Below, piece after piece: positions 8,997 through 16,070 of a stretch of DNA of 17,705 bases. The position numbers were made by a program, and so were the translations under genes. The notes under the pieces were generated by a model. The model was not told the DNA's origin. It did no database searches and saw only the letters and a program-made list of their open reading frames with translations. Source of the DNA: Minisyncoccota bacterium (GTDB taxonomy: Bacteria; Patescibacteriota; Minisyncoccia; UBA6257; HR35); the NCBI GenBank assembly GCA_937934285.1, contig CALHAT010000018.1, positions 1-17,705 on the forward strand. Direction: 5' to 3'. Positions within the stretch are counted from its first letter, which is position 1, and every line of letters begins with the position of its first letter.

Positions 8997-11440
8997 TATT
9001 CAACCTTAAAGTCAAAATTTTGATCAAAGTTAATAATAATTTTATTACCGCGACTTAATTTATTAGCTAAAATTAAATTGGCAATTTCACTTCTAATAAT
9101 TTCATTTATTTTTCTCTGGAGTGGTCGGGCTCCATAAATAGGATCGGTGCCCAAGCGAACAATTTCTTTTAAAGCTGGTAAGCTAATTATTAAATCAACA
9201 CCGTGCTTTAATAAAATCTCAGCTTGTAAATCTTTAATCATTAATTCAGCAATCTTTAAAAGCTCTTCTTCACCCAAAGGTTTATAGACAACAACTTGAT
9301 CAAATCGATTCAACAACTCTACCGAAAATATCTGACTCAATTTACTTTTTAGATTCTCTACTATTTTACCAAATTCTAAGCCTTTTTCAATACTTTGTTT
9401 AATATCCTCTGAATAGGCATTAGAAGTACAGATAATTAAAGAATTAGTAAAATCAACTTCCCGACCTAAAGCATCTTTAATTATTCCTTCATCAAAAATT
9501 GGTAAAAATATCCTTAAAATTGTCGGGTGGGTTTTTTCAAACTCGTCAAGCAAAATCAAACTATAAGGGTTTTGTCTAATGGGCTCGGTTAATCTTCCTA
9601 ATATTTGACCATCTTTGGTACCAATTAATTTATCAATATCTTCGGGGTTTTGGAATTCAACCATATCCAAACGAACCATAGATTTTTCTGAACCATAATA
9701 GATTTTTGCTAAAGCTTTAGCGGTCTCAGTTTTACCAACACCCGTGGGTCCCACAAACAAAAAGGCTCCAATTGGTCCTTTCTTTTTTTCTAAACCAGCT
9801 CGGTAAATTCTTAAAACTCGAGCAATTTCCTTAATAGCTTCGTCTTGATTAACAATTCTTTGGTGTAAAAGATTCTCTAAATTTAAAAGCTTTTCCTTTT
9901 CTTCAATATTTATTTCTTTAACCGGAATTTTTGTCTTCTCAAAAACAATTTCTTGAATTGCTTCTTTGGTTAAATGTTTGCTCTTAACTTTTTTAGCCAG
10001 GCTTATTCCTTCAATAATTAGATCTTCAGCTGATTGAGGCAATGGTTTTTCTTTAATAAATCTCTTTCCGAGAAAAACTGCCGTGGCAATGCTTTGAGGA
10101 GTGATCACAATTTTTTCTTTTTTTTCCCATAAAATACTTTTAAGAGTTAAAAGAAAAACAGTTTCCTCTTCGCTTAATTCTTGAACTTCTATTTTTTCAA
10201 AAAAAGAATCGAGATTAACCTTGGTCAAAGATCGAATATAACCTTCGGGTGTCATGGTAGCAATTATAGGAATTTGCTTTGACCTTAAAACCGAACCTAG
10301 AACTTGGAAAACATCGACATCTTTTTCTAAAATAATATTTTCTAAATAAGGTAAGTACAAGATAATATAACCGGAATAAAAAATATCTTCAACTATTTTT
10401 GTTAAAATTTCTAAAAATTTTTCTTTGTTTTGGCTATAAACTAAAGAAAGATCCAATTTGACCAATCTGTAATCTAAAAGTTCTACGGGTGCTAGATCAT
10501 TTTGAATCAACCACGCTATATGCAAGATTATTGTTTCCTTGCCTTTTCCGTTTTCGCCAATTAAAAGAACATTATCACCCTGTTTTAAATTCTCAATTAA
10601 GTTCTCAACTTCTTTTTGATGACCAATTAAATAACCAGCATTTTCTCTATTGGCTAAATAGGTAAAATCTACGCCATAAGTATCTAAAATATTTGTTGCT
10701 TTACTCGTAAGAGCTTTATTAAGTATAACCTTAGGTAATGTTTTTTGTTGAAAAACAGCTATGGGTTGAAACAAAAATTTTTTTTGTTTAGCAACTCGCG
10801 AGCTGAAAATTTCCATTATTACGGCGCTCATGAGGTATTCACTTTTTAAATCCATATTTTCGAAAATTTTAATCAATTCTTGATTTTCATTGTTTTTTAA
10901 AGCTAAAAAGATAATTAAGATATTAATATAAGGCAGATTCAAGGCTTTAGCTATATCGAAAGCTGAAATAAGAATTGGTAAAAGTTGATTTTTATAATCA
11001 TTTGGAATTATTGTTAAAGAATTTATATTGATTTTAGGAATATCTAAATTTAATCGAAAAAAAATTTTTTTTATTTCTTTTTGTTTTAGCAATTCGTGAA
11101 ATAAAAAGAGCTGGAAATTTTCAGGTTTAAAAACTTGTGCTTTAGTTAAAGTTTCTATTATAAATTCTTTGGTTTTTTTATCTAAATAATCATCAAAATT
11201 TATTTTATTTTTATGATGATAAATATAACGAATATCCTCCTTAGCTGATTTTTTAAAAAATAAAGTTGAATAAATTAAAAATATCAAAATAGCTAAGCTT
11301 TGGAAAAATAAAATCTGGGAAAATAAAAAAAAGACAGCTATTATAAGAATAAGCAAGTTAAAGGCTTCTTTTGAGCTTTTGACAATTTTCCTTAAATAAG
11401 GATTAAATTCTAAAAAATTATTTTGAAAATAAAACTCCAT
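8996..11440 (-). CDS. clpC: Membrane-anchored ClpC-like AAA+ ATPase with degenerate first ATPase module
   Basis: 814 residues, two AAA+ modules. The N terminus has two hydrophobic segments (about 27-42 and 46-62) instead of a free N domain, followed by a helical region (about 84-220). Module 1 (about 270-430) has GENGKGKE (295-302), where Glu replaces the Thr/Ser of Walker A, and IILYLPYLENI in place of a Walker B with Asp-Glu, so it probably does not hydrolyse ATP. Module 2 is intact: GPTGVGKT (564-571), LILLDEFEK (628-636), sensor 1 TSNA (672-675), arginine finger LLNRFD (709-714), and sensor 2 GARPLQR (770-776). No ClpB middle domain and no clear ClpP-docking loop is seen. It is likely an unfoldase or remodelling enzyme at the membrane. 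It overlaps the upstream gene by 23 nt. Confidence 0.92.
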   Translation of the reverse strand: MEFYFQNNFLEFNPYLRKIVKSSKEAFNLLILIIAVFFLFSQILFFQSLAILIFLIYSTLFFKKSAKEDIRYIYHHKNKINFDDYLDKKTKEFIIETLTKAQVFKPENFQLFLFHELLKQKEIKKIFFRLNLDIPKININSLTIIPNDYKNQLLPILISAFDIAKALNLPYINILIIFLALKNNENQELIKIFENMDLKSEYLMSAVIMEIFSSRVAKQKKFLFQPIAVFQQKTLPKVILNKALTSKATNILDTYGVDFTYLANRENAGYLIGHQKEVENLIENLKQGDNVLLIGENGKGKETIILHIAWLIQNDLAPVELLDYRLVKLDLSLVYSQNKEKFLEILTKIVEDIFYSGYIILYLPYLENIILEKDVDVFQVLGSVLRSKQIPIIATMTPEGYIRSLTKVNLDSFFEKIEVQELSEEETVFLLTLKSILWEKKEKIVITPQSIATAVFLGKRFIKEKPLPQSAEDLIIEGISLAKKVKSKHLTKEAIQEIVFEKTKIPVKEINIEEKEKLLNLENLLHQRIVNQDEAIKEIARVLRIYRAGLEKKKGPIGAFLFVGPTGVGKTETAKALAKIYYGSEKSMVRLDMVEFQNPEDIDKLIGTKDGQILGRLTEPIRQNPYSLILLDEFEKTHPTILRIFLPIFDEGIIKDALGREVDFTNSLIICTSNAYSEDIKQSIEKGLEFGKIVENLKSKLSQIFSVELLNRFDQVVVYKPLGEEELLKIAELMIKDLQAEILLKHGVDLIISLPALKEIVRLGTDPIYGARPLQRKINEIIRSEIANLILANKLSRGNKIIINFDQNFDFKVE

Positions 11441-11762
11441 ATAAAATTAAAAAGAACGGTAAAATTAACCAAAGAACTAAAAAAAATAAATAGAAAATAG
11501 CTATTAAAAAATAAAAAAAGAGAGAGAAAGCCACCCTAAATATTCTATAAGGGAAAGCAAAGAAATAGCCTATAAATGTATAATCTCCGTATAATGGTTT
11601 GGTTAGGTTTCTTAAATTTGCTTTTAATTTTAAAATTTGATCAAAAGAATAAATCTGATTAAAATAGTTTCTAATCAGAATTTTAGGAAAATGTAAAAAC
11701 CAAAAATCTAAAAACTCCAAAAGGTCATCCAAAATTAAAACCTTAAGGATATCAAAAATCAT
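11418..11762 (-). CDS. Small membrane protein upstream of clpC
   Basis: 114 residues, family not recognised. The first 65 residues are amphipathic (LDDLLEFLDFWFLHFPKILI), and the last 45 are strongly hydrophobic, forming two membrane helices (about 66-84 and 86-111) rich in Phe. It overlaps the next gene (clpC) by 23 nt and begins within the stop codon of the EndoQ gene (TAATG, one shared base). This close linkage to the membrane-anchored Clp ATPase suggests that it is a partner or assembly factor, but that is inferred from position only. Confidence 0.75.
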   Translation of the reverse strand: MIFDILKVLILDDLLEFLDFWFLHFPKILIRNYFNQIYSFDQILKLKANLRNLTKPLYGDYTFIGYFFAFPYRIFRVAFSLFFYFLIAIFYLFFLVLWLILPFFLILYGVLFSK

Positions 11763-13015
11763 TAACCAAAAAGACTTTTCTTTTCGACTTTTTCTTCTTC
11801 TAATTTAATTATAACCTTGCCATACTCACCGTCATAACCTGGTTCTAAGATAATCTCTTCTCGATTAATTTTTTCTAAAGCTTGGTAAAGCTGAGGATAA
11901 AGTTCGGTCATTTTTTCCTTATTATAACTATTAGTTAAAATTTCTAATTCTTTACCAAATTTTTTAATTATTTCTAAATAAAGATCAGAAACTTTTTTGG
12001 AAGTTGGTTCGGTTTTGTAAATTTGAGCTAAAATTTCAGTTAAAGGTGGCGTTCTTTTAAAAGGTGGTCTTTGCGGATCATTAAAATCAGCTGGTCGTTG
12101 GGCTAAAAATTCAACTCGACTCATTACGCCAATAGTTACTTTTTTACCACAAACCGGACAAAGATAATTATTCTTTTTTGATTCTTCCGGAGAAAATCTT
12201 ATTTTACAAAGACGATGACCATCATAATGATATTTACCTTCTTCAGGAAAAAATTCAATGGTCATTAAAATCTTGTTTCTCTCATCGGGTTCTTTTAAAG
12301 CTTTAAATAAATTTTGATAAGCAATCTTTTCAAGTTCAAAAAGGGTTGCTTCACGACCAAGACGATGAGGTTGAGGCGAATGGGCATCAGAAAAAGAAAC
12401 GATCGAAATTTTGTCAAGTTCAGGGATGCGCCAGTTCATATTAGGATCTGAAGAAAGACCCGTTTCAACTGCAGAAATATATTTAATATAATCACTAAAT
12501 GCTTCATAAATCGAATCAAAACCAGACATTGAACCATATAAAGAAAACCAAGGTGTCCAAATATGAGCGGGGATAAAAATTGCTTTTTCATAAATTTCAA
12601 ATAAAATTTTCATAAAATCAATCACATCTAAACCTAAAATTGGTCTGCCATCAGAAGCTAAATTCGCATAAAGAGCGAGTTTTTTATTCAATTTTTCAAC
12701 TAAATCAAACCTTGGCAAAATAACCAAATAATGAATTCTTTTTACCTGTCCCTTCCGAGAAAAAATTGAGCTAATTTCACCACCTAATAAAAAATAAACT
12801 TCATTAGCTGAGTTTTTTAACTTATAAATACCGTCACTAACCTCTTCTAATTTCTGAGAAACTTCTTTAAACCATAAAGGGTGAGTAATGTCTCCGGTAA
12901 TTAAAAGATTCAATCCTTTTAATTTTGCATAATAACTTAAATTTTCTAAATCTAAGTTTTTTGAACAAGCTCGTGAATATTTAGAATGTAAATGTAAATC
13001 AGCAAAAATTTTCAT
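11762..13015 (-). CDS. Endonuclease Q-like PHP-domain nuclease
   Basis: 417 residues from the ATG at 13013-13015. EndoQ cuts DNA 5' of deaminated bases (uracil, hypoxanthine). PHP metal ligands are visible: DLHLHS (H8, H10), GDITHP (D42, H45), GGE (E80), H95, PAHIWTPWFS (H151), VETG (E184) and FSDAHS (D210, H212). A zinc site follows: DGHRLC (265-270) and YLCPVCGKK (284-292), the EndoQ lesion-recognition arrangement, then LAQRP. The open frame continues 14 codons upstream, but those bases are tRNA-Pro, so the later ATG is correct. That ATG starts directly after the tRNA discriminator base. It is the first protein of the operon. Confidence 0.88.
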   Translation of the reverse strand: MKIFADLHLHSKYSRACSKNLDLENLSYYAKLKGLNLLITGDITHPLWFKEVSQKLEEVSDGIYKLKNSANEVYFLLGGEISSIFSRKGQVKRIHYLVILPRFDLVEKLNKKLALYANLASDGRPILGLDVIDFMKILFEIYEKAIFIPAHIWTPWFSLYGSMSGFDSIYEAFSDYIKYISAVETGLSSDPNMNWRIPELDKISIVSFSDAHSPQPHRLGREATLFELEKIAYQNLFKALKEPDERNKILMTIEFFPEEGKYHYDGHRLCKIRFSPEESKKNNYLCPVCGKKVTIGVMSRVEFLAQRPADFNDPQRPPFKRTPPLTEILAQIYKTEPTSKKVSDLYLEIIKKFGKELEILTNSYNKEKMTELYPQLYQALEKINREEIILEPGYDGEYGKVIIKLEEEKVEKKSLFG

Positions 13016-13089
13016 TCGGGACAGCGGGACTCGAACCCGCAACCTCCAGCACCCCATGCTGGTGCGCTAACCAATTGCGCTATGTCCCG
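13016..13089 (-). tRNA. tRNA-Pro (anticodon GGG)
   Basis: The reverse complement folds as a cloverleaf. Acceptor CGGGACA/TGTCCCG includes the C1-G72 pair typical of bacterial tRNA-Pro, with discriminator A. D arm GCGC..GCGC, anticodon arm CCAGC-ATGGGGT-GCTGG (anticodon GGG, G37), and T arm GCGGG-TTCGAGT-CCCGC. No CCA is encoded: the base after discriminator A is the A of the EndoQ ATG. It lies two bases after tRNA-Val in the same transcript. Confidence 0.95.
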
Positions 13090-13091
13090 TT

Positions 13092-13163
13092 TGGGCGGGG
13101 GAGGAATCGAACCTCCGACCTTCTCGGTGTAAACGAGACGCTCTGCCCCTGAGCTACCCGCCC
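13092..13163 (-). tRNA. tRNA-Val (anticodon UAC)
   Basis: The cloverleaf on the minus strand has acceptor GGGCGGG/CCCGCCC and discriminator A. D arm GCTC..GAGC, anticodon arm TCTCG-TTTACAC-CGAGA (anticodon TAC), and T arm GGAGG-TTCGATT-CCTCC. No CCA is encoded; only two bases separate it from tRNA-Pro. It is the first gene of the long minus-strand operon. Confidence 0.95.
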
Positions 13164-13212
13164 AATAATAAAATTTAAATAAATTAAATAATAAGAATAA
13201 ACTATTAAATTA

Positions 13213-13221
13213 ATTATAACA
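13213..13221 (-). promoter_or_regulatory. Extended -10 promoter of the tRNA-Val/tRNA-Pro/EndoQ-clpC-murE operon
   Basis: On the minus strand TGTTATAAT has a perfect TATAAT at 13213-13218, 50 nt before tRNA-Val. No good -35 is visible. Transcription would start near 13206. It lies just beyond the terminator of the 44-aa gene, so the two units are insulated. Confidence 0.55.
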
Positions 13222-13236
13222 AAAGGGTTTTTAATT

Positions 13237-13266
13237 AAAAAAATGAGGCTGCAAAACGCAGCCTCA
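13237..13266 (-). terminator. Strong intrinsic terminator of the 44-aa gene
   Basis: On the minus strand TGAGGCTGC, loop GTTTT, GCAGCCTCA, then seven T (13237-13243). The stem is a perfect 9 bp. It starts 7 nt after the TAG of the small gene and has the T-run on one side only, which fixes the direction. Confidence 0.88.
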
Positions 13267-13273
13267 GGGTATG

Positions 13274-13408
13274 CTAAGGTATACTTATACTAAAAGGGAT
13301 ATAAGGAGTAATCAAAATTAAGGACTCAAAAATAAAGAAAAGCATAACAATGGCACCAATAAAAAAAATCAATATAGAAAATAATAATACTCCTTGTAAA
13401 ATTTTCAC
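13274..13408 (-). CDS. 44-residue membrane protein with GTG start
   Basis: A short gene of 44 codons: GTG at 13406-13408 and TAG at 13274-13276. It starts MKILQGVLLFSILIFF and ends TPYIPFSISIP. About residues 5-35 are one long hydrophobic stretch with a single acidic residue (E28), and the tail is polar-aromatic with prolines. Family not recognised. The gene is supported by its complete set of signals: promoter TTGATT-16-TATACT, AGGAGGTG six bases before the start, and a terminator 7 nt after the stop. It is single and independent, unlike its neighbours, and its ribosome site is far stronger than any other in the window, so high expression is likely. It could be a toxin-like, regulatory or membrane-complex peptide; no function is assigned. 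Confidence 0.75.
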   Translation of the reverse strand: MKILQGVLLFSILIFFIGAIVMLFFIFESLILITPYIPFSISIP

Positions 13409-13412
13409 AGTG

Positions 13413-13420
13413 CACCTCCT
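13413..13420 (-). promoter_or_regulatory. Perfect Shine-Dalgarno site of the 44-aa gene
   Basis: AGGAGGTG on the minus strand, with AGGAGG (13415-13420) six bases before GTG. It decides the GTG start and shows that this organism's 16S can use a canonical anti-Shine-Dalgarno, although most genes here lack one. Confidence 0.85.
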
Positions 13421-13438
13421 TTTTAAAGATCTATTTTA

Positions 13439-13466
13439 AGTATAAAACTTTTTTTAAAAAAATCAA
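13439..13466 (-). promoter_or_regulatory. Promoter of the 44-aa gene
   Basis: On the minus strand TTGATT (13461-13466), 16-nt spacer of A/T runs, TATACT (13439-13444). The start would be near 13432, giving a leader of about 25 nt holding the Shine-Dalgarno. Confidence 0.65.
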
Positions 13467-13471
13467 GTGTC

Positions 13472-13480
13472 TGTTATAAT
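13472..13480 (+). promoter_or_regulatory. Extended -10 facing the decayed gene
   Basis: TGTTATAAT on the plus strand, with TATAAT at 13475-13480, 18 nt before the ATG at 13498. It partly faces the -35 of the divergent 44-aa gene. It is probably the old promoter of the pseudogene. Confidence 0.4.
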
Positions 13481-13497
13481 TCTCATAACTATTGATA

Positions 13498-14008
13498 ATG
13501 AATATTGCCGATATTTATGATTATTTACTTATCCATTCTCTTAAAAAAGCCTGGAACAACCAGGCATTTCTTAAATGATCCAAATTGGTAAAGAAAGTAA
13601 AATCTTCTAAATGGTTTATCTTTAAAAACCTAAGTGTAGCATTTTTACAAATCAATAGCAATCAGTAGCTAAAAAATGCTTTTTTGAAAACTGAGAAAGC
13701 TCTGTTAAGAATTTTAAAAATCCGAATTTAAAAACTTTTTAAAGAAACTGGAGATTATTGAGATTAGGCAGAGCAAATATGGCATAAAAACAAAAATATA
13801 GTTCTTAGTTTACTCCGAGACATTACTAGCCTTAAATTTCCTAATATTTCTATTCAAGTATTTATCAGTTATTCTAAACTTACAAATAGGTTAACATTCC
13901 TGAAGAAAAAATTATTTTCTAGAGTATCCCGGGGGATGGAAAAACTACACAATTGTCTATCCTTGCCATGAAATTTTACATATTGTTCCTTATAAAAAAT
14001 TTAAATAA
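13498..14008 (+). pseudogene. Decayed gene, probably an HExxH zinc metalloprotease
   Basis: One plus-strand frame from ATG 13498 reads as protein-like sequence, interrupted by stops at 13576, 13666, 13729, 13759 and 13765. It is then open for 67 codons (AEQIWHKNKNIVLSLLRDIT, then SLKFPNISIQVFI). The coding signal then shifts by +1 somewhere around 13900-13945 and continues as GWKNYTIVYPCHEILHIVPY to TAA at 14006. HEILH (13967-13981) is an HExxH zinc-binding motif with a hydrophobic lead-in, as in small metalloproteases. Five stops and a frameshift mean it is not expressed as a whole. The link of the two frames to one family is my inference. Otherwise the 670 bases between the 44-aa gene and topA hold no intact gene. 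Confidence 0.5.
13543..13565 (-). terminator. Minus-strand hairpin terminator inside the decayed gene
   Basis: On the minus strand GCCTGG, loop TTGTT, CCAGGC, followed by six T (13543-13548). The direction is minus, although no minus-strand gene is seen to its right before topA. It may protect the 44-aa gene from read-through, end an unrecognised small RNA, or be accidental. Confidence 0.45.
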
Positions 14009-14089
14009 ATATAAATAAAGCGCTTTGTCTCTGAATTTATCTATTTTTTATTTTAAAATGTTGTTATTATCTATTTATTGAAAAAATTA

Positions 14090-15799
14090 ATGAAACTTCT
14101 TTTGGTTGAATCACCAACCAAAGCAAGAACAATTAGAAAATTTTTAAAAGGTTATTTTATTATGGCTACTTATGGACATTTTTTAGATTTACCTCAAAAA
14201 GAATTTGGACTTTATTTAAAGAATAATCAAATTGAAGCTAAATATCTTCCCTTAAAAGGAAAAAAGAAGGTGATTGAAAAAATTAAAGAATTGGCTGAAA
14301 AAAGTGAAGAAATTTTAATTGCTTCTGATCCTGACCGCGAAGGTGAAATGATTGCTTTTGAAGTTAAGATGATTTTACCTCAAAAAGACCAGAAAAAAAT
14401 TAAAAGAATTAGTGTTCAGGAAATTACTCAAAAAGCATTCTTATCAGCTTTAAAAAATACATCAGAAATCAATCAGGCTTTAGTTAAAGCTCAAAAGGGA
14501 AGAAGATATTTGGATAGAATTTTTGGCTATAAAATTTCACCTCTTTTATGGAGTTTTGGCAAAGCTCTTTCAGCTGGTAGAGTTCAATCAGCTGCTTTAA
14601 GAATAATTATTGAAAGAGAAAAAGAAATTGAAAATTTTAAAAAGGAAGAATTTTTTGAAGTTTATTTGATTTTAGAAAATTTCCCCCTAAAAGTTATTTT
14701 AGTTAACAAAGATTTAAAAATTTTAAAACTTAAAAAAGAAGAATTGGAAAAAATTAAAAAAGAAATTTTAAAGATTGAAAAAGTAAAATTAGAAAAAATT
14801 ATTGATGAAAAAAAGAAGATTTATCCACCGCTTCCTTTAGATACTGAAAATTTACAAAGATTGGCTTATCAATTTTTAAAATTTCCTCCCAAAAAGACAA
14901 TGTTTTTAGCTCAAAAACTTTTTGAAATGGGCTTGATTACCTATCACCGAACCCAAAGTCATTTTATTAATAAAGATTTTTCTTTTAAATTAAAAAAATT
15001 TATTGAAAAAAATTATGGAAAGGAGTATTTTTCTTTGCCAAGAAGTAAAAAGGAAAAATTTAGCTTTGAAGCCCATGAAGCTATAAGACCAACAAGATTG
15101 GAAAACTATGTCGCAAACTCTTACGAACATTCTCACGAACCAATGCAAACTTATTTTTTAGACGCGAACTCTTACGAACATTCACGCGAACCAATGCGAA
15201 CATCAAAGCTTTCTTCTGATTTTTCTAAACTTTACAATCTAATCTTAATGGTAACTGTTGCTTCTCATTTTAAACCTTTAGAATACTTAGAATCAAAATT
15301 TGTTTTTAAGAGTGGTAATTTTTATTTTTTAGGATTAAATAAAGAGTTGATTTTTGATGGTTTTTCGAAAGTTTTTCCAGTTAAAGAAAAATTTAATCCC
15401 AAACCAAAAGTTAAAGAAAGTCAAGAATTTTTAGTTTTAGATAAAGAATTTAAAAAAATTGAAACCAAACCACCTCCAAGATTTACTGAAGCAAGTTTAA
15501 TTAAAAAATTAAAAGAGCTCGGGATTGGCAGACCTTCAACTTATGTTCAGACAATTGAGACTTTAAAAAAGAGAAAATATGTAATTTTAGAAAAGAAATA
15601 TTTAAAACCAACTGAGCTTGGCAAAAAAATTTATGATTATTTAATTAAAAATTTTCCTGACTTAATTGACCTAAAATTTACAGCTTTAATGGAAGAAAAC
15701 TTAGACAAAATTGCCCAAAATTTATTAGATTATCAAAAGTTTGTAATAGAATTTTGGCGAGAAGTTGAATCAAGGCTTTCTTCTAATTTGGCGGAATAA
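14090..15799 (+). CDS. topA: DNA topoisomerase I (type IA), short form
   Basis: 569 residues from ATG 14090. The TTG at 14078 would add four residues, but MKLLLVESPTKARTI fits the family start better. The enzyme relaxes negative supercoils through a 5'-phosphotyrosine. TOPRIM domain: E7 in LLVESPTKA and SDPDREGE (79-86; D80, D82, E84). Further motifs are ALSAGRVQSAAL (159-170), the catalytic segment GLITYHRTQSHF with Y285, HEAIRPT (329-335) and LGIGRPSTYV. The usual YMRTDS reads YHRTQS, so the conserved Asp is Gln. An insertion at about 342-371 carries two copies of ANSYEHS-EPM-T. The protein ends without C-terminal zinc ribbons. It is convergent with hpf, 30-nt overlap. Confidence 0.96.
   Translation: MKLLLVESPTKARTIRKFLKGYFIMATYGHFLDLPQKEFGLYLKNNQIEAKYLPLKGKKKVIEKIKELAEKSEEILIASDPDREGEMIAFEVKMILPQKDQKKIKRISVQEITQKAFLSALKNTSEINQALVKAQKGRRYLDRIFGYKISPLLWSFGKALSAGRVQSAALRIIIEREKEIENFKKEEFFEVYLILENFPLKVILVNKDLKILKLKKEELEKIKKEILKIEKVKLEKIIDEKKKIYPPLPLDTENLQRLAYQFLKFPPKKTMFLAQKLFEMGLITYHRTQSHFINKDFSFKLKKFIEKNYGKEYFSLPRSKKEKFSFEAHEAIRPTRLENYVANSYEHSHEPMQTYFLDANSYEHSREPMRTSKLSSDFSKLYNLILMVTVASHFKPLEYLESKFVFKSGNFYFLGLNKELIFDGFSKVFPVKEKFNPKPKVKESQEFLVLDKEFKKIETKPPPRFTEASLIKKLKELGIGRPSTYVQTIETLKKRKYVILEKKYLKPTELGKKIYDYLIKNFPDLIDLKFTALMEENLDKIAQNLLDYQKFVIEFWREVESRLSSNLAE
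15112..15201 (+). repeat. Two 39-bp repeats inserted in frame in topA
   Basis: Copies at 15112-15150 and 15163-15201 match at 35 of 39 positions and are spaced 51 nt apart (17 codons), so both are read in the same frame. Each contains GAAC- or AAAC-type motifs at short intervals (CGAACTCTTACGAACATTC, then GCGAACCAATGCGAAC in copy 2). The base composition is richer in C and G than the surrounding gene. They encode ANSYEHS[H/R]EPM[Q/R]T between HEAIRPT and the conserved KLYNLI segment, where other TopA proteins have only a short loop. This suggests a repeat element that spread into a surface loop. Confidence 0.8.
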
Positions 15800-16069
15800 T
15801 TTCTTAAAGCCATCACTAATTGCCGACATTAAGTTTTTGCCAATGCCTTTAGCAACAATTAAAGATTTTTTAGGAAGATCAAGAATTATCTTTACTTTAT
15901 AAATTCCTTTTTTAAATCTGGTCTCTTTATCTTTAATCAGCTCAACTTCAACTAAGGCTTCTTCTGGTTTTCTTCCTAAAAACTTCTTTAATTTTTCTGC
16001 TTTTTTCAAGATAAAATCACTTATATCTTTTGTTATCTTTAAATTCTTTAAATAATAGATTATTTTCAT
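15770..16069 (-). CDS. hpf: Ribosome hibernation promoting factor (HPF/RaiA family), short form
   Basis: 99 residues from ATG 16067-16069. It has the beta-alpha-beta-beta-beta-alpha S30EA/sigma-54 modulation fold: MKIIYYLKNLKIT, helix ISDFILKKAEKLKKFL, strands ALVEVELI and IYKVKIILDLP, then the helix LMSAISDGFKKLFRQIRR. Such proteins bind the 30S decoding centre and silence ribosomes in slow growth. It is the short form without the C-terminal dimerisation domain. The open frame extends 14 codons upstream, but those bases are tRNA-Leu. The ATG lies one base after the tRNA discriminator, so the two are cotranscribed and the mRNA is probably leaderless after tRNA processing. The 3' end overlaps topA by 30 nt. 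Confidence 0.88.
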   Translation of the reverse strand: MKIIYYLKNLKITKDISDFILKKAEKLKKFLGRKPEEALVEVELIKDKETRFKKGIYKVKIILDLPKKSLIVAKGIGKNLMSAISDGFKKLFRQIRRKP

Positions 16070-16070
16070 T

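Noticed and set aside
13016..13057. 14-codon N-terminal extension of the EndoQ-like protein
   Set aside because: The bases are the 3' part of tRNA-Pro; the PHP fold starts at the later ATG (MKIFADLHLH).
13567..14077. Possible housekeeping RNA (RNase P RNA, tmRNA, SRP or 6S RNA) on the minus strand
   Set aside because: None of the conserved core sequences of RNase P RNA, tmRNA or SRP RNA is seen, and the plus strand instead shows protein-like frames.
14078..14089. TTG start of topA four codons earlier
   Set aside because: The ATG at 14090 gives the usual MKLLLVESP start; TTG is possible but not preferred.
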